64,000 nucleotides of DNA. Source: Glaciozyma antarctica PI12. Its lineage: Eukaryota; Basidiomycota; Microbotryomycetes; Kriegeriales; Camptobasidiaceae. How positions within the stretch are numbered: the first letter of the stretch is position 1; each line of letters begins with the position of its first letter. This document shows positions 11,655 through 21,736 of this stretch, one piece after another. Below the pieces are notes generated by a model. That model saw only the letters and a list, made by a program, of their open reading frames with translations. It was not told the origin of the DNA and ran no database searches. Position numbers and translations under genes: made by a program. Location of the stretch: contig KZ627162.1 in the NCBI GenBank assembly GCA_002917775.1, positions 22,961 through 86,960 on the forward strand, in the 5' to 3' direction.

Positions 11655-14600
11655 ATGCCTCTCCCCTCCTCCTCCCCCGCCTCCCACCAAATCCTCACAT
11701 CCTTCGATCCTCTGCAACCTCCTCCCCTCCTCCCCGACGATTCCTCCCTCCCCGACGAGCCAACCGCCTCGACCTCCTCCGCCGCTCCCATCTCCTTCAA
11801 GCGCCGCACGCCCTCTCGCAGCACGGGCGTTCGCACAGGTCTCCTCGGTGGGATCCTCTCGCGCAGTAACGAGGACACAGCGGACAAGGTCCCTCCTCCC
11901 GCCCTCAGTCGCCCTGACGCGCCGAATCGGATCGCCCTCCCTTCCTCGCCTTATCGGAGCGCGAACGACAGTGCAGTCGAGAGCGATGACGAGCTTGCGG
12001 AAGGGCAGAAGACGCCTACGCTGGGAGGTCGAGGGAGGTGGGCGTTCAAGCAGCGCGCGACGAGTGGAGTGGGCAAGGGCGTGCCGGGAGCATCGTTCGG
12101 CGCGCAGGGGGCGAAGCTGCCGAGGTTTAGCAGCAAGTGGGAGGGGAACCCTCAGTCGCCCGGTGGGAGGAATAGGATGCTCTCGCCTGGGGGGAGAGGG
12201 TCGCCGGGTGGGAGAGGTGGCTCGCCTGGGTCGGGAGGACCGATGTCTCCACCGCTCGAGATCCTCAGTACTCCGCTACCGACGATTCCGATCATCGTGC
12301 TGTGCATTGCGATGTTTGGAGAGTTCCTCTGCGCGAGTACCTCTTCGCCGTTCCTGTACTTTATGATAGATGAGTCTTCGCGTCGCGGTTCGGAGAGTGC
12401 GGGGACTGACTTCGCGCTGGTCTTTACAGGACTTTGGCGTCGGCAAGGGTCCAAACGGAGGTGGAGAGGCTGCAGTTGGCTTCTGGACGGGAATCGTTGG
12501 GTTCGTCGCATCTTTATCGAGAAAGAGCTCGCACTGACCCTGCACGATCCAGTGCGGCATTCTTCCTCTCGCAGTTCCTCACCTCGCTCCTCTGGGTCTC
12601 GGTGGCGGAGAAGCACGGTCGTCGTGCAGTACTCTTCACGAGTCTCCTCGGCAACGCCCTCGCACTGTGTGCTTTCGGTACGAGCAAGAACCTCGGCACC
12701 GCCATCCTTTGCAGGCTGGCAATGGGACTCTTCAACGGTCAGCTGGTCTCAAGCTTTGACGTTGAAATTGAGAGCTGACATTTCGATCGCAGGCGCGGTG
12801 GGAGTTGCTCGAAGCGCGGTCCAAACGATCTCGGATCCGTCGAACGAGAGCCGCGCTTTGACGTACATGGCGTTGTGCTGGGGCTTGGGCGGTATTGTAG
12901 GGAGCGTGATTGGTGGGCTCGCTGAGAATCCTGTGCGTCGATTCCCACACTGCGCCTTGTCGACGCTCGCTGACCGCCTCCTTTAGATCCGCAACTACCC
13001 CTCCCTCTTCACCAACTCCCCATTCTTCACTTCACTCTTCACTGCCTACCCCTACCTCCTCCCTTGCCTCCTTGCCGGATCAGTCACCTTCACCGGCGCC
13101 ATTCTCTCCCTATTCCTCAGCCCCGACGGCGGGCCTCGCGAAGGCGGCATCCACCTTCCGACCGAAAAAGAGGTCGAACGCGCCGCCTCCTCTGCCGCCG
13201 CTCTCCCTCGCAACCTCGTCAAGCGTATCTCGACTCACTTTCGAGGCGGCGCCGCCATCTCCCTCCAGTCCTCCCCTCCCGATCGCGTCCCTCTCCATCG
13301 ACCCGGCAGCGGTCTCACGTCGCCCGAACCCGAGCGGGAGAGGAACCCCTTCGGTTTGCGACGAGCGTCGGCGAAGCAGAGCGGATACGGGAGCGTCTTC
13401 AACCCGCTCGCCATCTCAGGCATGTCGAGGAGAACGAGTGGAGCGGGAAGCGCGTACGGCTACGATTCGGGAACGAGGTTTCCTGGGGGACGGAGGAACA
13501 CTGGGAGGTCCGGTTTCAGGAACGCCTCGGTCGCGACGACTACTCGCTATGCGCCGGATTACGACGACGAGCATCAGGACTTGACGTTCGCTCAAAGGTG
13601 AGCTGGCTCGATTCCGTTGTTCTATCAGCCCTGCTGACTCTCCCTCGCAGGCTTCTTCTTGCCAACGATCAAGCAATCTTCGGCATCTCGGACCTCTGGG
13701 TAGCTCAGGCGACGCAGGCGGACGACCAGTTCAGCCAAGTCGACTACGACGAAAGCGTCTTCGAGGACGACGAGTCTCGCATCGATCTCGACGGCGACGA
13801 AAGCGAGCACGAGCCCGACTTCTTCGGTTTCGGTACAGGTCGCTCGAGTACCTACGAGGACCTACGAGGACAGGCGGCGCAGCAGGATGAGCTTCGGGCA
13901 CGCTACGACGGCGCTCCTCGTGGATCTCCCTCGCTCAACGTCCCTCGGAACCGACCGGAATCGAAGAGGTCCCCCTCGCGCGAACGGGTGGCTTCGCACG
14001 GGGGCAGGCATCGTCGCGATAGCGTCGTCTCGTCGCGCGGACCCGCCATCTTCGCCAATACGGGACTCAACCCTCAGTCGCTCGGATCTGCGGCTGCTCT
14101 CCTCTCGCCTCCGATCAAGGACGCGCCGGAGGATTCGGCGTTCAACCCTATGACTGCTATTCCGGAGATGCGACCTGCCAGCATCATCGAGCACGACGTC
14201 AATGCCGACGTTGAGAACCTCGAGGAGAAGGTCCCCGTTCCGCTCTTGCGACAGCTGCCGCTGGCGATGATTGGACAGTACGCACTTCTTGCGCTTCACG
14301 GGACTGTTTGCGACCAGGTATGAGCTCGTCCGCGCTTCGAAGTCGTGCAAAGCTGAACCGTTTCATGCAGATCTTCGTGTGCGTTCCCTGCAGCCAGTGA
14401 CACGTTTTGGAGCTGACGGTGTCCTTGTCCAGGTCGTTCATCGTTACGCCGGTGCCGAGTGGAGGCTTGGGTCTCAAGGCGGCCAACTACGCGCTGCTCG
14501 TCTCGCTCATGTTCTTTTTCTCCATGCACGTTTGCCTCGCTCGCGTCGAAAGCTCTCGCACTGACTTGTCTGCGATTAAGGATCTGGCAGTTCCGTTTCT

Positions 14601-15263
14601 ACGGAAACGTAGGACCTCCCGGCGGCAGCCTCTCTCATCTCGCGATGTGCGTTCAGGTCTCGCTCGCTTGTGAAGAGTCGTCGATACTAATCTACTTGTC
14701 GCAGGTTCCGACTGGGTCTCGCCCTCTACATCCCAGTGTACATGCTGTTTCCTGAGCTTCGAGGCTTACTCCGCGAGGACGGGAACAACTGGGTAATGCT
14801 GGGGATGACGCTGCTGAGCGCGATTCGCTACCTCGCCAGCACTTGTTCCTACACCGCAGTCATGGTGAGCTCTTCCTTCCTCTCTGGCGCCAGAAGCGAG
14901 CTGATCGACGATGCGCAGGTCCTTATCAACGCCATGTCGCCTCCCCATCTCGTGCCGCTCTCGAATGGGCTCGCTCAGTCGGCCGTCTCGCTGGCTCGCT
15001 TCATCGGTACGCTCGCTCTCTTTCATACGTTGGATCGCTCGCTGACGATCTGCGCTTCAGGACCCATCCTTGGAGGTACCATTTGGGCTGCTTCCATCGC
15101 CGACGGACCGAATGCGCACCCTTGGCCCTTCAACTTTGCCGCCGGTTTCGTGGCGATCAGCGTGCGTATCCTCTCTCACCGACGAAGCACCAGCTAACGC
15201 TCCCACTGCCTCTCCTAGATCATCTGCGGTCTCGGCTTCGCACACTCTTTCAGGATCCGCTAG
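11655..15263 (+). CDS. MFS transporter, ZIFL1/YCR023C-like, with long loops
   Basis: This is a major-facilitator transporter related to plant zinc-induced-facilitator-like proteins and yeast YCR023C; the substrate is not known. About 210 disordered Pro/Gly/Ser residues precede the first helix (TIPIIVLCIAMFGEFLCA). The family block DFGVGKGPNGG and the MFS signature WVSVAEKHGRRAVL follow, then CRLAMGLFNG and LTYMALCWGLGGIVGSVIGG. A very long acidic, Ser-rich loop between helices 6 and 7 runs from about 13.1 to 14.2 kb. The C-terminal half contains IFVSFIVTPVPSGGLGLKAA, LLSAIRYLASTCSYTAVM and a final GLGFAHSFRIR. At least eight short introns are present. ATG 11655 was chosen as the first ATG of the open frame that reaches helix 1. 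Confidence 0.82.
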
Positions 15264-15525
15264 CATATCCCTCCCTCCCCAGCATCGATCGACTCTTAGT
15301 AGATTCATTCTTCGTGTTGACACCTTTCAACAGTATTTCGCATTCGTCAGCTCTTCAGCGTTCGGTACCTTGGTCGAGTCGTTGTGGGCTCAAAGCGAGG
15401 AATGCTGTTTCGTGCACAAGGTCGTTTCCATTTGCAATTCGTTGCCCCTCCTCGCTATCCCCATCACCATCACCCAGGCCATCCCTGCTCCGTCTCCTAA
15501 CGCAAGCTACGCCTCCCCATTACGC

Positions 15526-17812
15526 TCAGCACTCGAAGCTTGCGATCTCAACATCGAGGTCGGGCGACGCAATTTCGCCCGCGACGGCGCGAACGACGTT
15601 GGCGAGCTCAGTCGGTCCGCAAGCTGCGAGAAAGTTAGCATCAAAGAGACGGGTCTAAATGAAGAAGAGCGACTCGCCGACGACGAAGCTGCGATCAGGA
15701 GAATGCGCCACCACTTCGCGCACGATGTCCGCAACATCAGGTCGACCGGAATGGATGACGGCGCCACTCCCAGGAAGGCTCGCAGGCGTCGAAGCTCCAA
15801 GAAACTTCGCCTTGACGACTTCGTCCTCCGACTTGCGTTCCTCGTCCCCTTCTTGCGAGGAACAAGCGGAGGGACTCGTGTCGGGGCGAGTGACGAAGAG
15901 GTCGATGTGGAGGTCAAGCCCGGCGACGTCGGCGGCTGCGCGAACTTCTTCGAGAGTCGTATCGATCCAAGTGGCTTGGTCTTGAGTGAAGTAGAAGTCA
16001 GCGAAGCACCGAGGGAGAAAGAGAAAAGGCGCACTGAGGTGGTGAATCGCCCAAACCAGTCGGACTTGCGTTGCTGTCGCGCACTTCTCGACCGCCTTCT
16101 GCGCGATAGTGGCCAAGATCGACGAGACGTGTGTGATTCCTGAGCCACCAGCGACGAGAAGGACGGAATCATATTCCTCCGCACGAGGATCATGTCCATA
16201 AGGACCTTCAACGCTGACAGTGACCTTTGTTCCTTCGCCGACCATCTTCTCGCTAGCGAGGATATGATCCGCAAGCGCGCGAGTGATGCCATCCTTGATC
16301 CTGAGGACGAAGCGAAGTCCGTGGTCGTCGCGAGGTGCCGAGCGAGGAATGTTGCTGATCGAGAACGGGTGCGTCTGGCCGTAAAGCCACGGCTTCTTAA
16401 CGGTACGGTCGGTACCCCCAGAACGAGAGGTAGCAGTGCTGCCCTGCGCTCCAGGTTCCCGGTGGGGAAGGGAATGTGGTGGAGCATGGCGCCGTGGCAG
16501 ACCGTCGCGGTCGCTTGCAGGAGAGGACGTCGGAGGACGAGTCGAGAGTGGAAGAGGCCGGAGAGGTGGCGAACGATGCGAGTGACGCGCTCAAAGACCC
16601 ACAAAGCCGTGGCGGCGTAGACCCAGTTCATGCAGATGGGGCGATCTGGAGAACGAGGGTCAGAAATTGCGAAGAGCGGTCGAAAGGAGAAGAACGAACG
16701 GTACCACATTCCAGCGAGCATCATCGCAGCGCCGAGGACGTGCAGGATGAGGAACAGCTCGTACCATCGACCTCGCATCCAGCGAAGGCTGAACACGAAG
16801 AGCATGGTAGCTCCAACCATGGCCTGCGCGCGAGGGATCAGACAGCGAAAATGTTCAGAAAGAGGGGCGACGTACGACGATACCCATCTTGAAGTAGAGC
16901 TCCGAGTACTCCTCCTGGAGCTTCGCAGGGTTCGTCCCTTGGAGGTACTGGCCGAGTGGAAAAATCAGCGACGCCATGGAGTGGAGTAGGAATGGACTCA
17001 CGAATCCGATAAAAGCGAAGGTGTGGACGAACGACTCGAGGAAAACAATCCTGCCGAGGACCTTATGTTGGAAGCGAACCTCCTGGTACGCAATGCCTAA
17101 CTTCTCTGATCAGCTTCGCTCTCGACGGCGATCAGAAGTGCTTACCAGTGAGGAAAGACACGAGATTGTTGCGACCGGCGAGAGCGTAGAGAATAGGGAA
17201 GTTGATGACTGCGATGCGACCAATTCGTTCCGAGAAAGCTTTGACGATAGCGCTCCTCCCAGCGTCCCAGTGCAGATCCGCCTGATCGCAACCACAACCT
17301 GGCTCGCGTCAAAATACTTCAACACGCAGCGACGACTCACGAGACAGAACCCGATGTTGACGGCGGAAACTGCGGTGGTGAGGAGGAGGCGAGACCAAGT
17401 CCAGTCGGCGCCGAGGGGTCGACCAACCGACCTCCCCGCCCAAGCGTCAAAAGCGAGGAAAGCACGAACGACGACGAAGGGTTGTTGGCGGGTCGAAAGC
17501 GTCGTTGTGGTGTTTCCGCTGCCTTTCTCGCTGTTTGAGACGGACGCCTGGAGCGAAGACTTGCCTCGGCGAGAGAGGTAGCGATGAGTCCTGAGAACGA
17601 TGTTGCGGATGATGAGGAAGCCGATGATGCCAATGAAGATGTACTGGTAGTCGTACGTGATCCCTGCCGAAAAGCCAAGTCAGCGACGTCGACGAGGAAG
17701 GGAAGAAGAAAAGAAAAACCGTACGGGCGAGGAGGAGCTTCGCACGAGCTTTTGCAACCCTGGCAGACATCTGAGCGGGGGTTTGCGTCGAGGAGCCAGC
17801 GGGGGGTGCCAT
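15526..17812 (-). CDS. Ferric reductase (FRE family, NOX-like)
   Basis: A plasma-membrane-type ferric/cupric reductase that passes electrons from NAD(P)H through FAD and haem across the membrane. Helices include YDYQYIFIGIIGFLIIRNIV and LRWMRGRWYELFLILHVLGA, the latter carrying the haem-ligand histidine region. The FAD site HPFSIS lies across an exon junction. The NAD(P) site includes VEGPYGHDP, VLLVAGGSGITHV and the terminal CGPTELANVV, ending with ASFEC. The intron before CGP fits only if its donor is GC (GCGAGT) rather than GT. Start MAPPAGSSTQ is at 17812; an in-frame ATG at 17890 would add 26 residues. It is transcribed away from the MFS gene. Iron regulation is expected from the family but not shown here. 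Confidence 0.85.
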
Positions 17813-17992
17813 CGAGAGGAGCGGGAGGGGAGCGAGGAAGGTGTGAAGGAAGGAAGGGAGTTCAACACTCGCTCGACATGATCCCTGCATCCGAGCTGAT
17901 CCGAGTTATCTGATGTCTATTCCTGTAGAGAGACCCACGACAGATGTAGAACGTCCAGAGCACGTCGAATGGCGCTTGCGAGGGCGAAGTAA

Positions 17993-19030
17993 TCAAACTT
18001 GAAGCGAAAGAGGACGAGTGAGACATCTTCGCTCGCTCGGGAGTCCAACCTCTTCGCGCGCACTTGTACGCAGCTGAAGATAGCTCTGCAGGACGTAGAC
18101 GTACCGCCACGACGAGCGAGGAACCGAAGCTGGCAGAGCGCGACAAAAGAATTGGACTCCTCCTTGACGAAGCTCGTCCCTGAGGCTGCGCTGTGCCTCG
18201 TCCGGCTTTGTTGCGGTCCGTACAGACGCCGACGTCGCGACGAAAGCGAAGTATCTGGATGCGAAGAGAACGGGTGATCAGCGCAGATCAGCAGGAAGAA
18301 TTGCTCCCGCGCTCAACTACCCTCGCCGAAGGTGTCCCGCGGTAAGGCTGGTGGCGTACCGCTGGATTGGGTTAGGCAAGTTATAATTCAACGTCCTGCC
18401 TTCGCGATCATGCGAGCGAATTGAGTGATGAGAAGCTGAGGCTCGGACTTGGAAGTCCCGCTGCTGTGCGGGGAGGAGAGTCAGCAGCGTATTCGAGCCG
18501 TTCGTTCTTGCCACCAACTTCAGCTCAGAGAGTGTGCGAAACCAGAGCAGTAAAGACGTCAAGCCTGCGCAAAAGGAGCTGATTCCCGCAAGTCCAGCGA
18601 AGACGGACAGACTGCGGTCGTCGGGTCGGAAGTTGCCCCAACTGTCGTCGAGAAGGCACAACGTCCAGCCGAGTACGGAAAGAGCAGCGGGGATCCTAGA
18701 AGGCTTAGAACTCTGGAGCTAAGGCGCCTAAGAACTGAGGAAGCCAAGTGGATCGCACGTCCTTGCGACGTTCGCACCTCCTTCCGAGCGCCCGCAAGCT
18801 GTGAAATATGCGTATGTCGCTTGAGCGACCAGCAACTCGAACCGAGGAGACGAGCAGTAAGTCGACTCCGCCGAGAACAGAACGAACGTGTCGGTGAGTC
18901 CCTGAAGCAGGACAGCGTCTGCTGCCAGGCAACTGGCAAGCCGCCGGAGAGGCGAAAGCAGATGCGTTCGGTGCGGAGGCTTGCTGGAAAGCGTCACAGC
19001 TTAAGCAAGCAGAGCGGGCGTTCCCGATCT
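17993..19030 (-). CDS. Unrecognised, probably multi-pass membrane protein
   Basis: Three exons in sequence have coding-like composition. The first contains VLLQGLTDTFVLFSAE and ATYAYFTACGRSE. The second starts IPAALSVLGWTLCLLDD and contains LSVFAGLAGISSFCAGL then SLLLWFRTLSELK. The third starts RYFAFVATSASVRTA, includes RYVYVLQSYLQLRTSA, and ends with PLSLQV and TGA at 17993-17995. The hydrophobic stretches suggest about four membrane helices separated by short loops. I did not recognise the family. The start codon is unresolved: no ATG lies in frame before the first exon, so the upstream limit is approximate. It is on the same strand as, and just upstream of, the ferric reductase, about 180 bp from that gene's start; a functional link is speculation. 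Confidence 0.4.
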
Positions 19031-19330
19031 CGAGCAGGGACGGTTCGGTCCCGAGGCCACAGAGGCGTCGTTGGAGCAGATTGAGGCTGCGCCGTTCGAC
19101 CGCACTGCATCGAGCTGCTCGTTTAAGAGTCCAAGAGCAGTTCGGCGTGGTAGAAAGCCGGGGAAGGCCACCTGGCGAGAGGACAAAGTCCACCAGCCAA
19201 CATCGCTCAGCTGAAAAATCGAGACGACTCCGACGACTTCGAAGCTCCCACCACCTTTGCTCCCCACCCAACCCTCCACCAGACCAGCAACTCCCTCCAC
19301 CCCCCTCCACACCAACCCCCCTCCACCAGA

Positions 19331-19877
19331 ATGCCCGCCATCGCCCCCATCAAGGGAATGCTCGCCAAGGTCCGTTGCCCCGCCTCCCTCCGACGCGCAA
19401 GCAGATGGAGCCACGTTAGCTGACTCCTTCCTCCGCCCTCCCTCTTTCTGTCCCCACAGCACGTACGTCGTCCACCAGGAGCCTTCCTTGAGAGCGCTCA
19501 AGGAGACGAACGACGGCAGCTGACTCCTTCCCTCCCATCTCCCCTCCTCCTCTCCCAACAGACCATGACCCACCTCTCCATCGGCATCTTCGGAGGTCTT
19601 GCCGCAGGCTACGGATACTGGTGAGTCCCCCCACCCGGTCTGAACGGTGCTCGACTGGCGGTGACCAGGCCCCCGGAAACGTCCGGCACAAAGCTGATCT
19701 GCCCCCCTCCCCTCCTCAGGCACGGCATCCACCTCCCCAAGAGTCAGTCCCACCTCTTCCCTGCCTCAATCTGCCCTCCCATCGCCGCTCTGCTAACTGT
19801 CCCCCCGCTGCCAAGTTGCTCTTAGGGACGCATATTATATCCGTGCGGCGAAGGAGAAGGAGGCGGCCTCGGCTTGA
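19331..19877 (+). CDS. COX9: Cytochrome c oxidase subunit VIIa (yeast Cox9-like), copy A
   Basis: A small single-helix subunit of mitochondrial complex IV. Spliced, it gives about 58 residues, matching the family length of 55-60. Exon 1 (19331-19369) encodes MPAIAPIKGMLAK, like yeast Cox9 IAPITG. A 3-nt exon CAC follows, then the membrane helix SIGIFGGLAAGYGYW, then HGIHLPK and the C-terminal tail RDAYYIRAAKEKEAASA. Each of the four introns has its own CTGAC/CTAAC-like branch site except where noted as short. It lies directly upstream of a paralogue with the same exon plan, on the same strand. The protein needs no cleaved presequence in the known family. Confidence 0.82.
19460..19462 (+). other. 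Predicted 3-nt micro-exon (CAC) in COX9 copy A
   Basis: The triplet CAC is bounded by a CACAG acceptor and a GTACGT donor. Separate branch-site motifs (TAGCTGAC before, CAGCTGAC after) sit in the flanking introns. The equivalent place in copy B has the same CAG|CAC|GTACGTCGT layout. It adds one His and keeps frame. Confidence 0.6.
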
Positions 19878-20156
19878 AGAACGACTTGCGGGGGTTTGCT
19901 GTAGAACGGGCAGTATCGAAGGAATTCAAGAGGGGAGTTGGATCCATGAGAAGGAGTTGTCTGAGCTGAACTCGGCGGTGGGCCATCTGCTCGGATGCAC
20001 TCAACCCTTCTCGCTCGCACCGAACCCCCCAACTTCGACCCGCCTGCTCTCCTCCCCCACCCCTCTAACATCTATCTAGGCCTACACAGCCTTACACCTC
20101 CAGATCCAGCGCACCACAAGCCACTCTTGTCCACCAACAACCCCCCACCTCAAGCA

Positions 20157-20633
20157 ATGGCCGTTATCCCTCCCATCCAAGGAATGCTCAAGCGCGTACG
20201 CCTGTTCCTTCCGCGCAGATGTAACAACGGCAGCTAACCCCAACCCCTTCTCTCCCCCCTCCTCCTGACCTCCTCCTCAACAGCACGTACGTCGTCGAGG
20301 ATTCATCCGACCTCTCGGACCTTCCGACGGTCTCAGCAGCAGCTAACCCAGGGCATCCCCCTTGCAGGCGTTCCAGCACATCACTATCGGCATCGTGTCG
20401 GGCCTCGTCGCTGGCTACACCTTCTGTACGTCCGGTCATCGAGGAAGGCGGGGCAGAGGAGGGACGGAGGACGGCCGCTGACGACTTTTTGCTCTAGGGT
20501 ATGGCTTCCGCATGCCTGGTGGTACGCTCTTCGCTCTCTTTGGTATCTGTGGGGGCTGACTGCCGTTCTCGAAAAAGTCCACCGCAGAGACCAGCATTAC
20601 GTCGACCTCGCGAAGGCCAAGGAGTCCGCTTGA
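20157..20633 (+). CDS. COX9: Cytochrome c oxidase subunit VIIa (yeast Cox9-like), copy B
   Basis: A tandem paralogue of the preceding gene. Exon 1 (20157-20195) encodes MAVIPPIQGMLKR. It is followed by the same 3-nt CAC exon, the helix ITIGIVSGLVAGYTFW, YGFRMPG, and the tail VHRRDQHYVDLAKAKESA (about 59 residues). YGF(R/H) and RRD match the yeast Cox9 pattern better than copy A does. The two copies share intron positions but differ clearly in protein sequence, so the duplication is not recent. Two expressed versions could allow alternative complex IV isoforms, as in mammals where subunit VIIa has tissue forms; that is inference. Confidence 0.85.
20284..20286 (+). other. Predicted 3-nt micro-exon (CAC) in COX9 copy B
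   Basis: CAC lies between a CAACAG acceptor and a GTACGTCGT donor. Branch-like CAGCTAAC occurs in both flanking introns. Reading through the downstream intron meets a stop (TAA), so it cannot simply be a longer exon. Confidence 0.62.
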
Positions 20634-20969
20634 GCGCCCGTATCGGAGACTATCAGACGACGAGGGGAGAGCTACTGTGGAAGGGGGGATGTGCCGAGGT
20701 TACTGGGGTGGAAGGAAGTCGTTTGTCGCCGGACGGCTGGTACGGGAAGGGCGCTGCCGCAGGGGCCTCTGCTCTGGTTCCGAACCCGACCTGCTCCCTT
20801 TCTTCCTCTTTTGTTCGACCGGCACAGAGTGATCGACCTGTGCTCGTTCAAGCTACTGCTCTAAGGCTTTTTGTCTGCTCGGGGCCTCTCCGAACATCCT
20901 CAACTGCCGACGCGACGCCCTTCTCTTTCTCCCCAACCCACCTCCTCACCCTCGCCTCTAATCCAAACC
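20634..20969. other. Intergenic
   Basis: About 336 bp between COX9 copy B and the SnoaL-like gene. No feature recognised. It presumably holds the promoter of the downstream gene. Confidence 0.4.
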
Positions 20970-21579
20970 ATGTCCCTCACCACCGCCTCCATCGCCACCA
21001 TGTTCGCGCCTCTCGCGACCCAAAACGCCTATACCTTCTTCATGGAATCAGTCGCCCCCGACGTCGTCTGGACTTTCGGTTGCCCGGGCGCGACGCACTC
21101 TCTCGCAGGGCGGTACGAAGGGTCCGACGCCTTGATCGGCTCCAATTTCGCGCGCATCGCTTCAATGGTCGCTGTGAGTTCCTTCTCCTCGTCGTGGTGG
21201 AGGAGGAGCTGATGAGGAGAGCAGGGACCGCTGGTGACTTCCCTTGAGGGGTCGGTCGTGGATGCTAGTGGGGAGAGCGCGGCGGTTATGCTCAGGACGG
21301 TTGGGGAGGCCAAGAGTGGATTGAAGGTGGATGATCGGGCGTGCTGGGTTATCAAGGCGAAGGATGGCAAGTTGGTCGAGGTGCGTTCTTTCGGCGTCGT
21401 TTGAGCGTGCAGAGCTGATGCGCGCGTGAGCAGATCACTTCATCCGTGGATTCGGCGTTCTTGGAGAAGTGTTTTGCGGGGTTTTGGGAACGAGGAGCGG
21501 GAGCTGATGGTTGGTCTCACGCAGGCTCATCGCGGAGAATAAGGAGTTCCTCGACGTGCCGCTGGAGGTTACTGCATAA
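20970..21579 (+). CDS. NTF2/SnoaL-like small protein
   Basis: A protein of about 140 residues with the layout of the NTF2/SnoaL-like cone fold, a family of small enzymes and binding proteins. The exon from ATG 20970 encodes TASIATMFAPLATQNAYTFF, the typical helix, then PDVVWTFGCPGATHSLAGRY, where WTF...G.HSLAG is the usual first strand region. Later exons give GPLVTSLEGSVVDASGESAA and a short C-terminus ending DVPLEVTA. Introns lie after MVA, after KLVE, and a very short one (about 44 nt) after FAG. Substrate and role cannot be read from the sequence. It converges on the WDR89-like gene. Confidence 0.65.
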
Positions 21580-21736
21580 GATGGTCGAGCGAGATGCTCC
21601 CTCGTGCAATCAAGTCGTTTAGAAATACTTGAGCAGCTGCGTCGCGGTCTGAGAGAGCAGTGCGAGACCAAAGACTTCGGTGCAGAGCACCTCATTCGGC
21701 GCTCAGTAGCGCCCCAAATGGATAGAGTATGCGGCG

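Noticed and set aside
15070-16143. A 357-codon plus-strand frame opposite the ferric reductase
   Set aside because: It is the antisense shadow of the reductase and MFS 3' regions; no domain is present.
19460-19570. Treating CAC plus the next intron as one longer COX9 copy A exon
   Set aside because: It is open in frame in copy A, but it has clear donor, branch and acceptor signals and the matching stretch in copy B contains a stop.
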